Source of the DNA: Proales similis
Lineage: Eukaryota > Rotifera > Eurotatoria > Ploima > Proalidae
Direction of reading: 5' to 3'
Assembly: GCA_019059635.1 (NCBI GenBank)
Contig: JAGVRJ010000004.1
Coordinates: forward strand, 1,302,001-1,366,000
Length of the DNA stretch: 64,000 nt
Shown here piece after piece: positions 1 through 11,020 of this stretch (position 1 is the first letter of the stretch; each line of letters begins with the position of its first letter). A program made the position numbers and the translations under genes. The notes under the pieces are model-generated. The model made no database searches, was not told the origin of the DNA, and was given only the letters and a program-made list of their open reading frames with translations.

Positions 1-270
1 CAGATCAGCTGCTGGACGAGCCAATCAGCCGAGTGCGCGTCATCAAGAGCCGTCGAGGAATGCGAATGGCCCAACTGCGCCAGCACTTGTCCACGTCTGC
101 AGCATCCGTACTCGAATCTCGATGCCGATCCGATCGAATACTTCAGCTATTATGGCCTGGTCGACTTGGCCTCGCTTCGTCGACGTTTGCACTTGAACTC
201 GAGCAGAGTGAAAACGCTCGGCTATCAGCGTCTTATCAGATTGTTGATGAGCTCGGCGAAACTGTTCTAA
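1..270 (+). CDS. C-terminal end of an unidentified protein (5' partial)
   Basis: Reading from base 1 in frame 1, an open frame runs about 89 codons to a TAA at 268-270. It is cysteine-rich at the start (C..C..CEWPNC..C) and then basic and leucine-rich (ending RLLMSSAKLF). A possible poly(A) signal AATAAA follows at 353-358. I do not recognise the family. Another frame over the same bases also stays open (to 275), so the frame choice rests on composition only. The rest of the gene lies to the left of the window. Confidence 0.35.
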   Translation, partial: QISCWTSQSAECASSRAVEECEWPNCASTCPRLQHPYSNLDADPIEYFSYYGLVDLASLRRRLHLNSSRVKTLGYQRLIRLLMSSAKLF

Positions 271-914
271 ACTGAACGCAATTATTTATTTTGCATGTCG
301 TTCCGTATTCGTTTCTATTTATGACGAATCGTTAGATTTCCAAAAGTAAGCAAATAAAACTCAAAATCTTGCTGAGCATTCAGTTCTTGTTCACCTGTGT
401 GCCGTCGCGCTGATTGCCCTGATTGCCCCGTGAATGTGAAAATGAAGCGACCAGGCGACTGGCTATCTGAGTGGCTACCTGGACGCTCGCTGGCTATCAG
501 CTTCAAGTGAGACCTTCAAAAACGTGCGTTTCAGCTATTTGCGCAACAATTTCATTCACTTTTTTAAAAGCGATATCATCATTATTCATCATGAGTGCGA
601 TAATGACAACCATGATAGTGACGACAATGAAGATAATTCAGACGGCGGTAATAATTGCCAACTGCTTGCGCCACTTGAACCGCCTTATCTTGTCAGCGCA
701 ATTCAATGAGCAAAAGCGCTGACGAACCAAAATAAAAAAAAAAAAGAATCGTCTCGAATCTAAAATGTCAATGCGAATGCCGATCCAGGCGCTGCGTTAT
801 GTAACCGGTATAAATAAGAGTGACAGACGGCCTAAAGCGGCATAAAGCCAAGTTAAGAAAAGTGCTCAGGTTTCTAGAGAATTTCAGAACAAACAGTCAA
901 CACACGGCCAGAAA
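271..914. other. intergenic region with a TATA-type promoter at its right end
   Basis: No convincing gene. It holds AATAAA at 353-358 and again at about 732 just before an A-rich run, both usable as 3' ends for the gene on the left. A short frame at 524-709 rich in Asp/Asn/His has low complexity and no recognisable similarity. The right end carries a TATA box (809-816) for the next gene. Confidence 0.4.
809..816 (+). promoter_or_regulatory. TATA box of the small basic orphan gene
   Basis: TATAAATA at 809-816, preceded by CCGG. A start about 30 bases downstream would give a roughly 75-base leader in which the ATG at 915 is the first ATG. The spacing and the Kozak-like context (AAAATG) support a real promoter. 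Confidence 0.5.
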
Positions 915-1121
915 ATGTCAGTCTACGTCGGAATACCACAAATGGACCTCGACAAATACAGACGCAAGCGTAGTCCGAGCAACAAGCGATTTCGCGAGTG
1001 GACCAAAAGCCAGCGCAGCAACACAAGCAGCAGCAACACAAGCAGTTCGAACCAGTCGAGTACAGGTAGCAAGCTGAGACTGGCTTCTCAGCGAGTAAAA
1101 AAGTTCTTTCACTCGTCCTAA
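915..1121 (+). CDS. small basic Ser-rich orphan protein, 68 aa
   Basis: A single-exon frame of 68 codons. The protein opens MSVYVGIPQMDLDKY, has a basic stretch (RRKRSPSNKRFREW), a Ser/Asn/Thr repeat (NTSSS twice) and a basic end (RVKKFFHSS). No signal peptide or membrane segment is visible. I do not recognise it. Support for a gene is contextual: a TATA box about 100 bases upstream, the ATG being first after the predicted start with an AAA in front, and AATAAA at 1300-1305. The Ser repeat could also arise by chance in CAG-rich DNA, so this stays tentative. Confidence 0.4.
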   Translation: MSVYVGIPQMDLDKYRRKRSPSNKRFREWTKSQRSNTSSSNTSSSNQSSTGSKLRLASQRVKKFFHSS

Positions 1122-1488
1122 AATGCTGCCCGAACGCTCAAACATCTCTTGGCCTCTAAGGGAGGGGCGCAAATGCTTTCATCTATCGTGCTAGTCTTTT
1201 CTCTCGAATTATTCTGTACGCTTCCTGAAGCATCATGAACAATAATTTTGGTTTTCTTTTCCTTAACGAACAAACTTTTTTCCACATTTGTCCGACGAAA
1301 ATAAAATTGGTTGGCGCCCAAATTCAAACTCATGCTCAACTTGATTTAATTCAAACTGACCAAAAGGCGAGTTAGTTTTGCCATGTTCATCTCAACTAGC
1401 TGCCTGTTCACCCAGTTTGCTCTTCTTGCCCAAGTCCTTTCAATCTTTAGTCAAACATCTTTTTTTTTTTGTTGGTTTATTCACAAGA
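1122..1488 (+). other. intergenic region and 5' leader of CTU1
   Basis: No gene seen. It contains AATAAA at 1300-1305 for the upstream gene. Just before the CTU1 start codon is a T10 run, then TTGGTTTATTCACAAG ending one base before the ATG. This reads like a 3' splice acceptor, so a 5'-UTR intron is possible (a weak donor GTTAGT lies near 1369). Confidence 0.35.
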
Positions 1489-2640
1489 ATGCCCGTCAAA
1501 TGTGTGAGATGTGAAGAGAACCGGGCGATCCTGAAACGACCCAAGACAAGCGATGCAATGTGCAAGGAATGCTTCTTTTTTGTGTTTGAAGAGGAGATTC
1601 ACAACACAATTGTGGAAGGTGGCCTTTTCAAACCGGGCGAGCGCATTGGCATCGGCGCTAGCGGCGGCAAGGACTCAACTGTGCTGGCCAGCGTGCTGAA
1701 CACGCTGAACCAGCGCTACAACTACCAGGTCGAGTTGATATTGCTGTCTGTGGACGAGGGCATCACCGGCTATCGCGACGACTCGCTCGAGAGCGTCAAG
1801 AGAAACCAGACCGCGTTCGGCCTGCCGCTCAAAGTGGTCACGTACGAGGAGCTCTACGGATGGACTATGGACGAGATTGTGAAAAAAGTCGGCAGGAAGA
1901 ACAACTGCACGTTTTGCGGCGTATTCCGACGCCAAGCGCTCGACAGAGGCGCCATGATCCTTCAAGTGGACAAACTGGTCACCGGACACAACGCTGACGA
2001 CGTGGCCGAAACCATTCTGATGAACATTCTTAGAGGAGACATCGGACGACTTGAACGCTGCACGGCGATCACCACCGGCCAGGAGGGCGCCATTCCACGC
2101 TGCAAGCCGTTCAAGTACACGTACGAAAAGGAGATTGTCATGTACGCGTATTTCAAGAAGCTCGACTACTTCTCGACCGAGTGCATTTACTCGCCGAACG
2201 CGTATCGAGGCCACGCGCGAGCCTTCATCAAAGACTTGGAGGCGATTCGTCCGCGCAGCATTCTCGACATAATCCACAGCGGCGAGAAGTTGGCCATTAA
2301 AAAAGACGCCAAAATGCCGGTGCAGGGCATTTGTGAACGATGCGGATACATATCGTCGATGAACTTGTGCAAAGCCTGCAATCTGCTCGAAGGTCTGAAC
2401 AAGGGAATTGCCAAACTCGGCATTGGCAAGACACATCGTCTTCGAAAGCAGTACAATCTCACGCCGACCTATTCGCTCAACTCGAGCATGGCCAGTTTGC
2501 GCACCAGCAGCGAGCAGTCTCTGCTCCTCGACTCTGATGCGAACAACAACCAGAAATGCTGCGCAGGAAAGGGCTCCTGTTCGAAGCGGCCAGAAACGGA
2601 GCGTCTGGAGCCCGTTGTCGACTCTCTTGACGAGCCCTGA
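1489..2640 (+). CDS. CTU1: cytoplasmic tRNA 2-thiolation protein 1 (CTU1/NCS6)
   Basis: A 383-residue, single-exon protein. CTU1 with CTU2 adenylates and thiolates the wobble uridine (U34) of cytosolic tRNA-Lys, -Glu and -Gln, taking sulfur from URM1. Visible signatures are an N-terminal Cys cluster (CVRC..CKEC), the PP-loop ATPase motif SGGKDST (residues 58-64), the central TFCG motif inside [21 protein letters not shown], and the C-terminal CERCGY and CKAC pairs. Length matches the family. The start is the first in-frame ATG; codons upstream stay open only without an ATG. It is convergent with WDR33, and its AATAAA overlaps the stop codon. Confidence 0.95.
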   Translation: MPVKCVRCEENRAILKRPKTSDAMCKECFFFVFEEEIHNTIVEGGLFKPGERIGIGASGGKDSTVLASVLNTLNQRYNYQVELILLSVDEGITGYRDDSLESVKRNQTAFGLPLKVVTYEELYGWTMDEIVKKVGRKNNCTFCGVFRRQALDRGAMILQVDKLVTGHNADDVAETILMNILRGDIGRLERCTAITTGQEGAIPRCKPFKYTYEKEIVMYAYFKKLDYFSTECIYSPNAYRGHARAFIKDLEAIRPRSILDIIHSGEKLAIKKDAKMPVQGICERCGYISSMNLCKACNLLEGLNKGIAKLGIGKTHRLRKQYNLTPTYSLNSSMASLRTSSEQSLLLDSDANNNQKCCAGKGSCSKRPETERLEPVVDSLDEP

Positions 2641-2645
2641 ATAAA
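2640..2645 (+). promoter_or_regulatory. poly(A) signal overlapping the CTU1 stop codon
   Basis: The last A of the TGA stop (2638-2640) is the first A of AATAAA (2640-2645), followed by an A-rich run. It is the only AATAAA close to the gene end, so the 3' UTR may be only 15-30 bases long. Confidence 0.6.
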
Positions 2646-2973
2646 AGCAAAAAAAAAAAAGATTAACCGAATAGATTGAGTGTTCTCTTCTCACTCGGCC
2701 TTTTTTGTTAAACAACAGCGCCATATGGATCAAATAGGCGAGTGTGAAATTTTGGGCTGGAACTAGCCAAAGTCACGTGATTCGTAGGCCACGAGCGAGA
2801 TAGAGGCGTGCGTGAATTGTTTCAAGTTAAATAACTGTAAATTGAAGAGACAAAGAACAGAAGCCAAGAAAAAGAGAGAAAGAGAGAGAGAGAGTGTAAA
2901 CAAAAGACCACAAAGAAGAGAAGGGGCCGATATTTTGAATCTTCTGGATGGTCGCCGAAGCACCAGATGAGCG
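2646..2973. other. convergent 3' ends of CTU1 and WDR33
   Basis: A 328-base gap between two genes reading toward each other. It contains a purine-rich GA tract at about 2868-2896 and no other coding signal. Confidence 0.5.
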
Positions 2974-5682
<2,709 letters not shown>

Positions 5683-6085
5683 TCTATTTCAAAGAGCTTG
5701 TTCTTCTCGTTTCTCGCTCTCTACGGCCCTTTGTCTATAATTTATTCCAACAACGATAAGCCAATGAGACACAATGCGATCAATGTGACTGGCTCTTGCT
5801 CTATTTAGCTTAACAAAATGCCAGGCCTGATCTGATCGAATCTTTTCGTTGCCTGGACCGGTTTGCAAAAAGGTAAATCGGGGGTCTATAAAAAAGAGGA
5901 AGAGAGCGGCGCTGAGCAGAAATGCTTATTTTCGACTGATGAATGGTTAATATGGAAAAGCAGCTTCAAGCTTGAATAATGCTAGTTGAGGTACTTGGCT
6001 GAGGCAAGATTGCGAATTTCAAGCCCTGACGCATATATAATTCGATCAATTCTCTTGGTTTCTGTTTTCAACTTTCGGACTCGCG
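5683..6085. other. divergent promoter region WDR33 / MICOS13
   Basis: A 403-base spacer between head-to-head genes. It carries TATATAA at 6034-6040, about 46 bases before the MICOS13 ATG, and a second TATA-like CTATAAAAAAG near 5886. Confidence 0.45.
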
Positions 6086-6508
6086 ATGCTATCCGTGACC
6101 AAGTAGGCTTGAAATTTGCTCCGATTCGGGCAGGCAGTTTTGAATGGGCAATTCGCTAGACTAGCGGCTAAACTGGCGATTGTGGGCTCGGCCGTCTACG
6201 TCACCGTGGACAACAGCATCTGGGACAAGAGCGAATACGCGAGCAATGCGATTAGCAAGCTGAAACGGGCGCTGCCCGAAACCACCGAGCTCTACAAGAA
6301 TGTATGTAAGCTTGAGAGCCACATGGGTTTGAGCTGAATTTAGTAAGACACTGAAAAGCTTCCGTCGCGAGACTCGGTGGCTAACAAATGGAACGAGGGC
6401 GTCTCGAGCGTTTTCACTCATGTGGCCAACCCGTCGTCCGACATCGAGGCCATCAGCCGCAAACTATCCGACCTTGCTTCATCATCCTCGTCTGGCCATT
6501 CTAAGTAA
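6086..6508 (+). CDS. MICOS13: MICOS complex subunit MIC13/QIL1 homologue
   Basis: Three exons: 6086-6102, 6160-6301, 6359-6508, joined by two 57-nt introns, giving 102 residues (human 118). MIC13 is a small inner-membrane protein that bridges MIC60 and MIC10 subcomplexes at mitochondrial crista junctions. After a short N-terminus (MLSVTKLAAK) there is one hydrophobic segment, AIVGSAVYVTVDNSIWDKS, then a helix and a conserved C-terminal stretch LPSRDSVANKWNEGV that matches the family's FPIRDSWNAG region. The last junction is the least certain; a 46-nt alternative intron also keeps the frame. AATAAA at about 6592. It converges on WDR77. Confidence 0.8.
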
Positions 6509-6651
6509 GGACAGAATGCTTGCGTCACAACTTCGATTTTAGTTCTTTATCAAATTGACCCCTTGACCAATTACATATAAACTTAAACAATAAAACTCGT
6601 GAGCGTGTGCCGATGGACGGTGCTGGGCAATTTTCTTCACTTTTATTCAAC

Positions 6652-8046
6652 TCAATGTCCGTTAGTGATCTTCGACTTGAGCTGATGCGTTCGAATGAGA
6701 CCGTCCCAGCTGCAAGTGAAGAGTTGTTGCTTGTCGTTCGGATTCCAGGCGACTCCGGTCACGTAGTCGTTGTGCTCGTACGAATAGCTGTTCGGTCGGA
6801 GCTGTTTTAGCGCTTGAAAGCGATTAATCAGCTGTAGCCTACCTCTGGCTCCACTTGGCTGTTTGAACATCAAATGAGCTGACAAGTGCTCTGCAGTCCT
6901 CGGAAGCGGTGCCGATGAAATGGCGCTTCATCGCAATTTGCCGAACTGAGCGATTGTGCAGCTTGGACTTGATCACGATCGGCTTGTCCAGGCAGCGAAT
7001 GTCAAAGAGCGCCAGACTTCCGGCCTCGTCTCCGATGGCAATTAAATCGCTCTCGTCCGACGACCAGCAAGATGAAGAGGGCGCCGCGCCGAGGCAATGA
7101 GCTAAACAAAAAGTTAATGGCCACGTGTCATCTGACTCGGAAACATGCGAACCTAACGAGAAGGCCGGCATTTCTTTGCGCAAGTCCCACAAAAGTGCTC
7201 TATCGTCCTGATTAGACGAATAAAGTCTGTTGGAGTCCAAAGTGAGTGAATGGGGCTTCTTACCGCCGAGGTCGAGACAAACACATTGCGCTGAGCGGGG
7301 CTGGCGGATATTGAGCTGACAGCGTCGTCATGGGCTAGAGAAGCGCGTCAAGCATCAAAACAGAAACTCAATGAAGCAGTCTGTGCTACCGTCAAGTGTG
7401 CGGATACTCAGCTCTTCGCTCAGGTCCCATTGCTTGATCCTTTTGAAGTTTGGTAGAGAGCGAACTGGTACAGTTGGGCAAAGGAGAGAATACTTGGAGT
7501 CATCGGAGCCTGACAGGACCACGTGCTGGTCGAGTGGAGACGTTTGAATGCACAGAAGCATGCTGTCGTGTTCCTGTTTTCTCATCACCTCGTCAAACCT
7601 GCTGCGAGATTCGTTGAGTCGAAGTTTGATTATTTCGCCTTTCCATTCGGATTGAGAGACCAGAGAGAGAGAGAGCAAGGAAGAGCGAGGGAGAGAATAT
7701 GAGTGAATCGAGCTTTAGAGCGGATACTGTGGCGCTTTGGTTTACCGTTGTCGGTGCCGAGAACCACTTCGTTGGTATTCAGCCAGCGCGCGTCGCACAC
7801 TCCGGAGGTGAATTTCTGATTCACTTGGAGGCAGTTGAGAAGAGTCGGTTGAGCTGGGTCGAGACGGTCAAGCTCTTCTCTGTTCAAAACGCCAATGAAA
7901 CCGATCCAGTGCCGGTAAGTCAGATAACTTGAACTGGCGAGCAGGTCGCCGTCTATGATTGGGCCGAGTATGAATTGGCTGCTTTTGCAAAGGAGAGCAG
8001 GCTACTCACTCTGGTTAAAGTCGATTGAACACAATAGCTCGTCCAT
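6652..8046 (-). CDS. WDR77: methylosome protein WDR77/MEP50 homologue
   Basis: Eight exons (minus): 8046-8010, 7952-7746, 7638-7494, 7439-7390, 7334-7264, 7207-7153, 7101-6843, 6787-6652; 319 residues in frame (human 342). MEP50 is the WD40 partner of the arginine methyltransferase PRMT5 and presents substrates such as Sm proteins and histones. WD-repeat landmarks in order: VVLSGSDDS, IKQWDLSEEL, DDRALLWDLRKE, IAIGDEAGSLALFD, ASEDCRAL, VTGVAWNP and LFTCSWDGLIR, which follow the MEP50 order. The first intron (57 nt) was chosen because shorter options break the frame. AATAAA lies about 5 bases after the stop. It is divergent from TMEM267 with only 177 bp between start codons. Confidence 0.85.
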
Positions 8047-8223
8047 TAGATTAAGGCCGGTCGACAATCACAACTGATCAGCTCGATATTTGCAAGTGGC
8101 GCGCAATTTCCCACACTGCAATGAAGTGAATCAAATTGTCAGGTTGAGTTTGCTCTGTTGGCTTCGGAGCGAACACCTCAGAAAATGTTTCACCTCACTT
8201 GAGCAGCAGTTCGAGGCAAAGGT

Positions 8224-8913
8224 ATGTTCGAGGAGCGCAGACTTGCGGGCATTGGCTGGTCTGGCCGACTTGTCAACAACCGACACCTCTTCACCAAGCG
8301 AGCCTTGTTCCTCTGCTCGGCCGAACTTGCACTGGCATTTATCTGCACCATTGGCGATCGCTTCATATTCACCGATGACAGGCTAATAGCCGCACTGAGC
8401 AAACAGACCGGCCGAAGCGAGCAGCTCATCCGGGCGTTGATGGACAACGCGGCGCATGCATTAATCGCGTCCTTGTCTTGGTTTCTAATCTCCTATCCGA
8501 ATCTGAGCCTGTCCGAGTTGGCTGTGAGTGGCGCGATCGGCTCTCTCATCGATTTGGACCATTTCCTCAGCGCCCGATCGTTTCTCTTGTCTGACGCCAT
8601 TTCACTTCCGAAGCGGCCTTTCTTGCACAACAGCCTCACGCTGAGCGCCGTCAACCTGTTGATTGCGTACTGTCTCTACTCGAGCGGTTCGACTCTCAAA
8701 TGGGCATTTTTGTTCTTCATTAGCTGGTTTTCTCATCATGTACGCGATGCCAATCGCCGAGGCCTCTGGTTTGGCCCGTTTTTCACTACGCCGGCCCTCA
8801 ATCAAGCAGCCTATCTCGGTCTAGTTCAACTTACGCCGCTTCTCATTCGAGCCCTTTTCAACAACGTGTCTGCAAGCGAGTCCAGAACTAAGCGTTTTGT
8901 ATTCGATGTTTGA
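8224..8913 (+). CDS. TMEM267: TMEM267 homologue, multi-pass membrane protein
   Basis: A single exon of 229 residues (human 215). Function in animals is not established. The sequence shows several hydrophobic segments and the family hallmarks in order: RALMDNAAHALIASLSW, GSLIDLDHFLSARSF, LPKRPFLHNS, and FISWFSHHVRDANRRGLW; the His and Asp residues of these motifs are conserved. The ATG at 8224 is the first that reads into the frame, since an in-frame TGA lies upstream. It sits inside AAAGGTATGT, which also resembles a splice donor, so a spliced 5' end is not excluded. It shares a short promoter with WDR77. Confidence 0.85.
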   Translation: MFEERRLAGIGWSGRLVNNRHLFTKRALFLCSAELALAFICTIGDRFIFTDDRLIAALSKQTGRSEQLIRALMDNAAHALIASLSWFLISYPNLSLSELAVSGAIGSLIDLDHFLSARSFLLSDAISLPKRPFLHNSLTLSAVNLLIAYCLYSSGSTLKWAFLFFISWFSHHVRDANRRGLWFGPFFTTPALNQAAYLGLVQLTPLLIRALFNNVSASESRTKRFVFDV

Positions 8914-9181
8914 ATTGCTTTATATTTCGTTTTGGCTATCAAAATCGCTCGCTTCGTCTTTAATCGTTGATTTCTTCTTTATTTAAATAAACAAACAAGT
9001 CTGGCGCTATTGAATGAACAACGAAATAAACTTTCTGGTAGATCGAGCAGTAACTTCTAAAAACGATCAAGACTAGCAAAAGTGGAATACATAAATACAA
9101 TTAGACAGACGACAGATGGATATGAACATGAAACGAATGGCTGGCCAACGCAAACCGAACGAATCTGAGGGGAATTGGATG

Positions 9182-10969
9182 TCAGATGAACTCGGAGACC
9201 GAGAGCAGGATTTTGTTCTTGATGGCCGCGCTCTCGCACAAGCCGCTTATGAGCTTGGCGCCGATCTGCTGACAAGCGAACGCGTTTGTCGAATTGGCGC
9301 TGGCCACTTTCAGTTCGGATGGCAGTTGCCCGCTCGTCGCCGTTGTGCTGCCGCAGTCGCCCAGTAACTGTTCCACATTGATCAGAGAGCCCAAGAGTAT
9401 GAGCGTAAAATGCAACGCTTTCAACTCGTTCTCTTTTAACTGAAACGCTGAAGCTGCTGGCTGGCTGTTGGCAGCGAATTTCTCATTCTGAACGGGATAA
9501 AAGGTCTGGCCGGCCAAAGTCGCTCTACTCTCGCGTGCGTTGGTAAAGAAAGGCGGCGTGGCTAGTTCTGTTTGAATTGTTGGTTCACTTTTAAGCTCAA
9601 AATTGTCTCTGGATTGAGTGTCGATCGCCTTGTCCGACAGCTTGGCTCGTTTGCTTTGCCGTTCAACACTGGACTCTGTTTGGAGGGCGATCGTCGAGTA
9701 GACTCTGTTCAGACTCTCAATGAGGCTCTTCTCGTACCGACTCAGGTCGGGCGTCTTTAGTGCCGACAATGATGTGCTCCGACTCAGATATTGACTCAGC
9801 GACTCGACTTGTGAATCAAAGTCGACCAGATAGGCAAAGGCCACAAACAGGCCGCGTCTTATTAGAGAGAGTTCTTTGGAGCTCTTGGAGAGGTGAAATG
9901 TTGGAGCTAGAAGGTCGCTGTTGTGGCTGTTGTTGTTCTGATTGTTGTTCTTGTCGATTTTAAAAGAGTTGCTCAACATCAGATTGCCGAGCGTAGCGGT
10001 CAGGTCAAGCAAATGCTCTTTGATGCTCGTTTCGTTGTTCGTCTGGCGGATCAGTGTCTTCTTAGACTCGATTTCGCACATGATCGCAGTGAGCAGCTGC
10101 TCGTCACTGGCGCCCTTCAGCGAAGTGTTGAACGGCGTCGAGCCGACCAGACTTCGATCTTCGTTTAGAAACTCGAACGAGGACAGAGTCGTCGAAGAGG
10201 ACGCCGACAGGTCTGTGCATAGACTGTAGGGGTCAGAGTTGAATGCGTTTCTTTGTTGAGCTGCTTGGCCCGACTCGAACGGATAGGAAAAGGCCCTGCT
10301 GCCACAAGCGGCTCGGCTATCACTGAAAAACTCGCGACCGAAATCGATCGACGCCGCCTCGTCTCTCGGCTTGTTCAGACCGCCGGCACTTATTTGACCG
10401 CCTGTGTACCAGACCGTGTTGTAGTAGGTGTCATAAGCGCTCTGACTGGTCAGCTCGGAGAACGAGTTGCGAGCATCGTGATAGGTCGATGCGCAAACGT
10501 GAGAGTAGTCATTTGTGGGACTGGCGATCTTGAGCCCAAACCGAGGCGAGGTGGACACCGCACTGTAGTGGTCTATGATTGACATCGACTGCAGAGAGTC
10601 GGGCGTGCCGAACGCGTTTGCTTGGCTGCTGGCAAGAGATGGGAGATGGCCTGACGAGTCGAAATAGACTTGGCCACTCGGCTGGCTGAACTCGTATTGC
10701 GAGCTGGACAGAACTGGCTCGTTGCTCGGGCCCATGCTGAAATAGCTCTTTTTCTCAATATCGTTCGGATAAGAATGCTGCAGCGGAGTGTCGAGTTTAG
10801 CGCTCTCCGAACGCTTCAAATTGAGCGAATGATGCTCTCGCTGAAGGTTGAAGTTGTTAGAGGACGGAGGCGAGAGAGACGACGAATGGTGATGGTGCTG
10901 ATGATAGCTGGAGCCTAAATTGACCGCCGGGCCTGAGGCTGATGTGGACGCCATGTACGATGTATCCAT
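9182..10969 (-). CDS. orphan intronless protein, 595 aa, Ser/Asn-rich
   Basis: A single uninterrupted frame of 595 codons from an ATG at 10969. I do not recognise the family. The N-terminal third is low complexity (a His run YHQHHHHSSS, many Ser/Asn/Gln). A central part has helical segments (LLTAIMCEIESKKTLIRQ; HLLDLTATLGNLML), then an Asn-rich run, a hydrophobic helix LFVAFAYLVDF, an NLS-like KRAKL, and a C-terminal helix KALHFTLILLGSLINVEQL. There is no signal peptide. The layout resembles a nuclear regulator, which is inference. A strong acceptor (pyrimidine tract plus CTTTAG at 11001-10996 on this strand) lies 26 bases before the ATG, implying an upstream non-coding exon. It faces the long gap shared with FARSB. 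Confidence 0.7.
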   Translation of the reverse strand: MDTSYMASTSASGPAVNLGSSYHQHHHHSSSLSPPSSNNFNLQREHHSLNLKRSESAKLDTPLQHSYPNDIEKKSYFSMGPSNEPVLSSSQYEFSQPSGQVYFDSSGHLPSLASSQANAFGTPDSLQSMSIIDHYSAVSTSPRFGLKIASPTNDYSHVCASTYHDARNSFSELTSQSAYDTYYNTVWYTGGQISAGGLNKPRDEAASIDFGREFFSDSRAACGSRAFSYPFESGQAAQQRNAFNSDPYSLCTDLSASSSTTLSSFEFLNEDRSLVGSTPFNTSLKGASDEQLLTAIMCEIESKKTLIRQTNNETSIKEHLLDLTATLGNLMLSNSFKIDKNNNQNNNSHNSDLLAPTFHLSKSSKELSLIRRGLFVAFAYLVDFDSQVESLSQYLSRSTSLSALKTPDLSRYEKSLIESLNRVYSTIALQTESSVERQSKRAKLSDKAIDTQSRDNFELKSEPTIQTELATPPFFTNARESRATLAGQTFYPVQNEKFAANSQPAASAFQLKENELKALHFTLILLGSLINVEQLLGDCGSTTATSGQLPSELKVASANSTNAFACQQIGAKLISGLCESAAIKNKILLSVSEFI

Positions 10970-10995
10970 CCGGTTGGCCTTTGCTCAGTCTAAAT

Positions 10996-11020
10996 CTAAA
11001 GAGGCAGAAGGAACAGGTTA
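10996..11020 (-). promoter_or_regulatory. predicted 3' splice acceptor in the 5' UTR of the 595-aa orphan
   Basis: On the minus strand a run CTGTTCCTTCTGCCTCTTTAG precedes the ATG by 26 bases. Its quality matches the acceptors used inside other genes here. It suggests that the first, non-coding exon lies further upstream in the 3.9-kb gap. The donor was not identified. Confidence 0.5.

Noticed and set aside
1675-2733. 352-codon open frame antisense to CTU1
   Set aside because: It mirrors the codon pattern of a certain gene and has no family features; a shadow frame.
6302-6347. 42-46-nt introns for the second MICOS13 intron
   Set aside because: Two of the three options keep the frame, but the 57-nt choice agrees with the local intron size and with the family motif directly after it.
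8090-8223. Extra upstream exon of TMEM267 ending at a GTATGT donor
   Set aside because: The only ATGs upstream open very short frames, and the uninterrupted frame from 8224 already matches family length.
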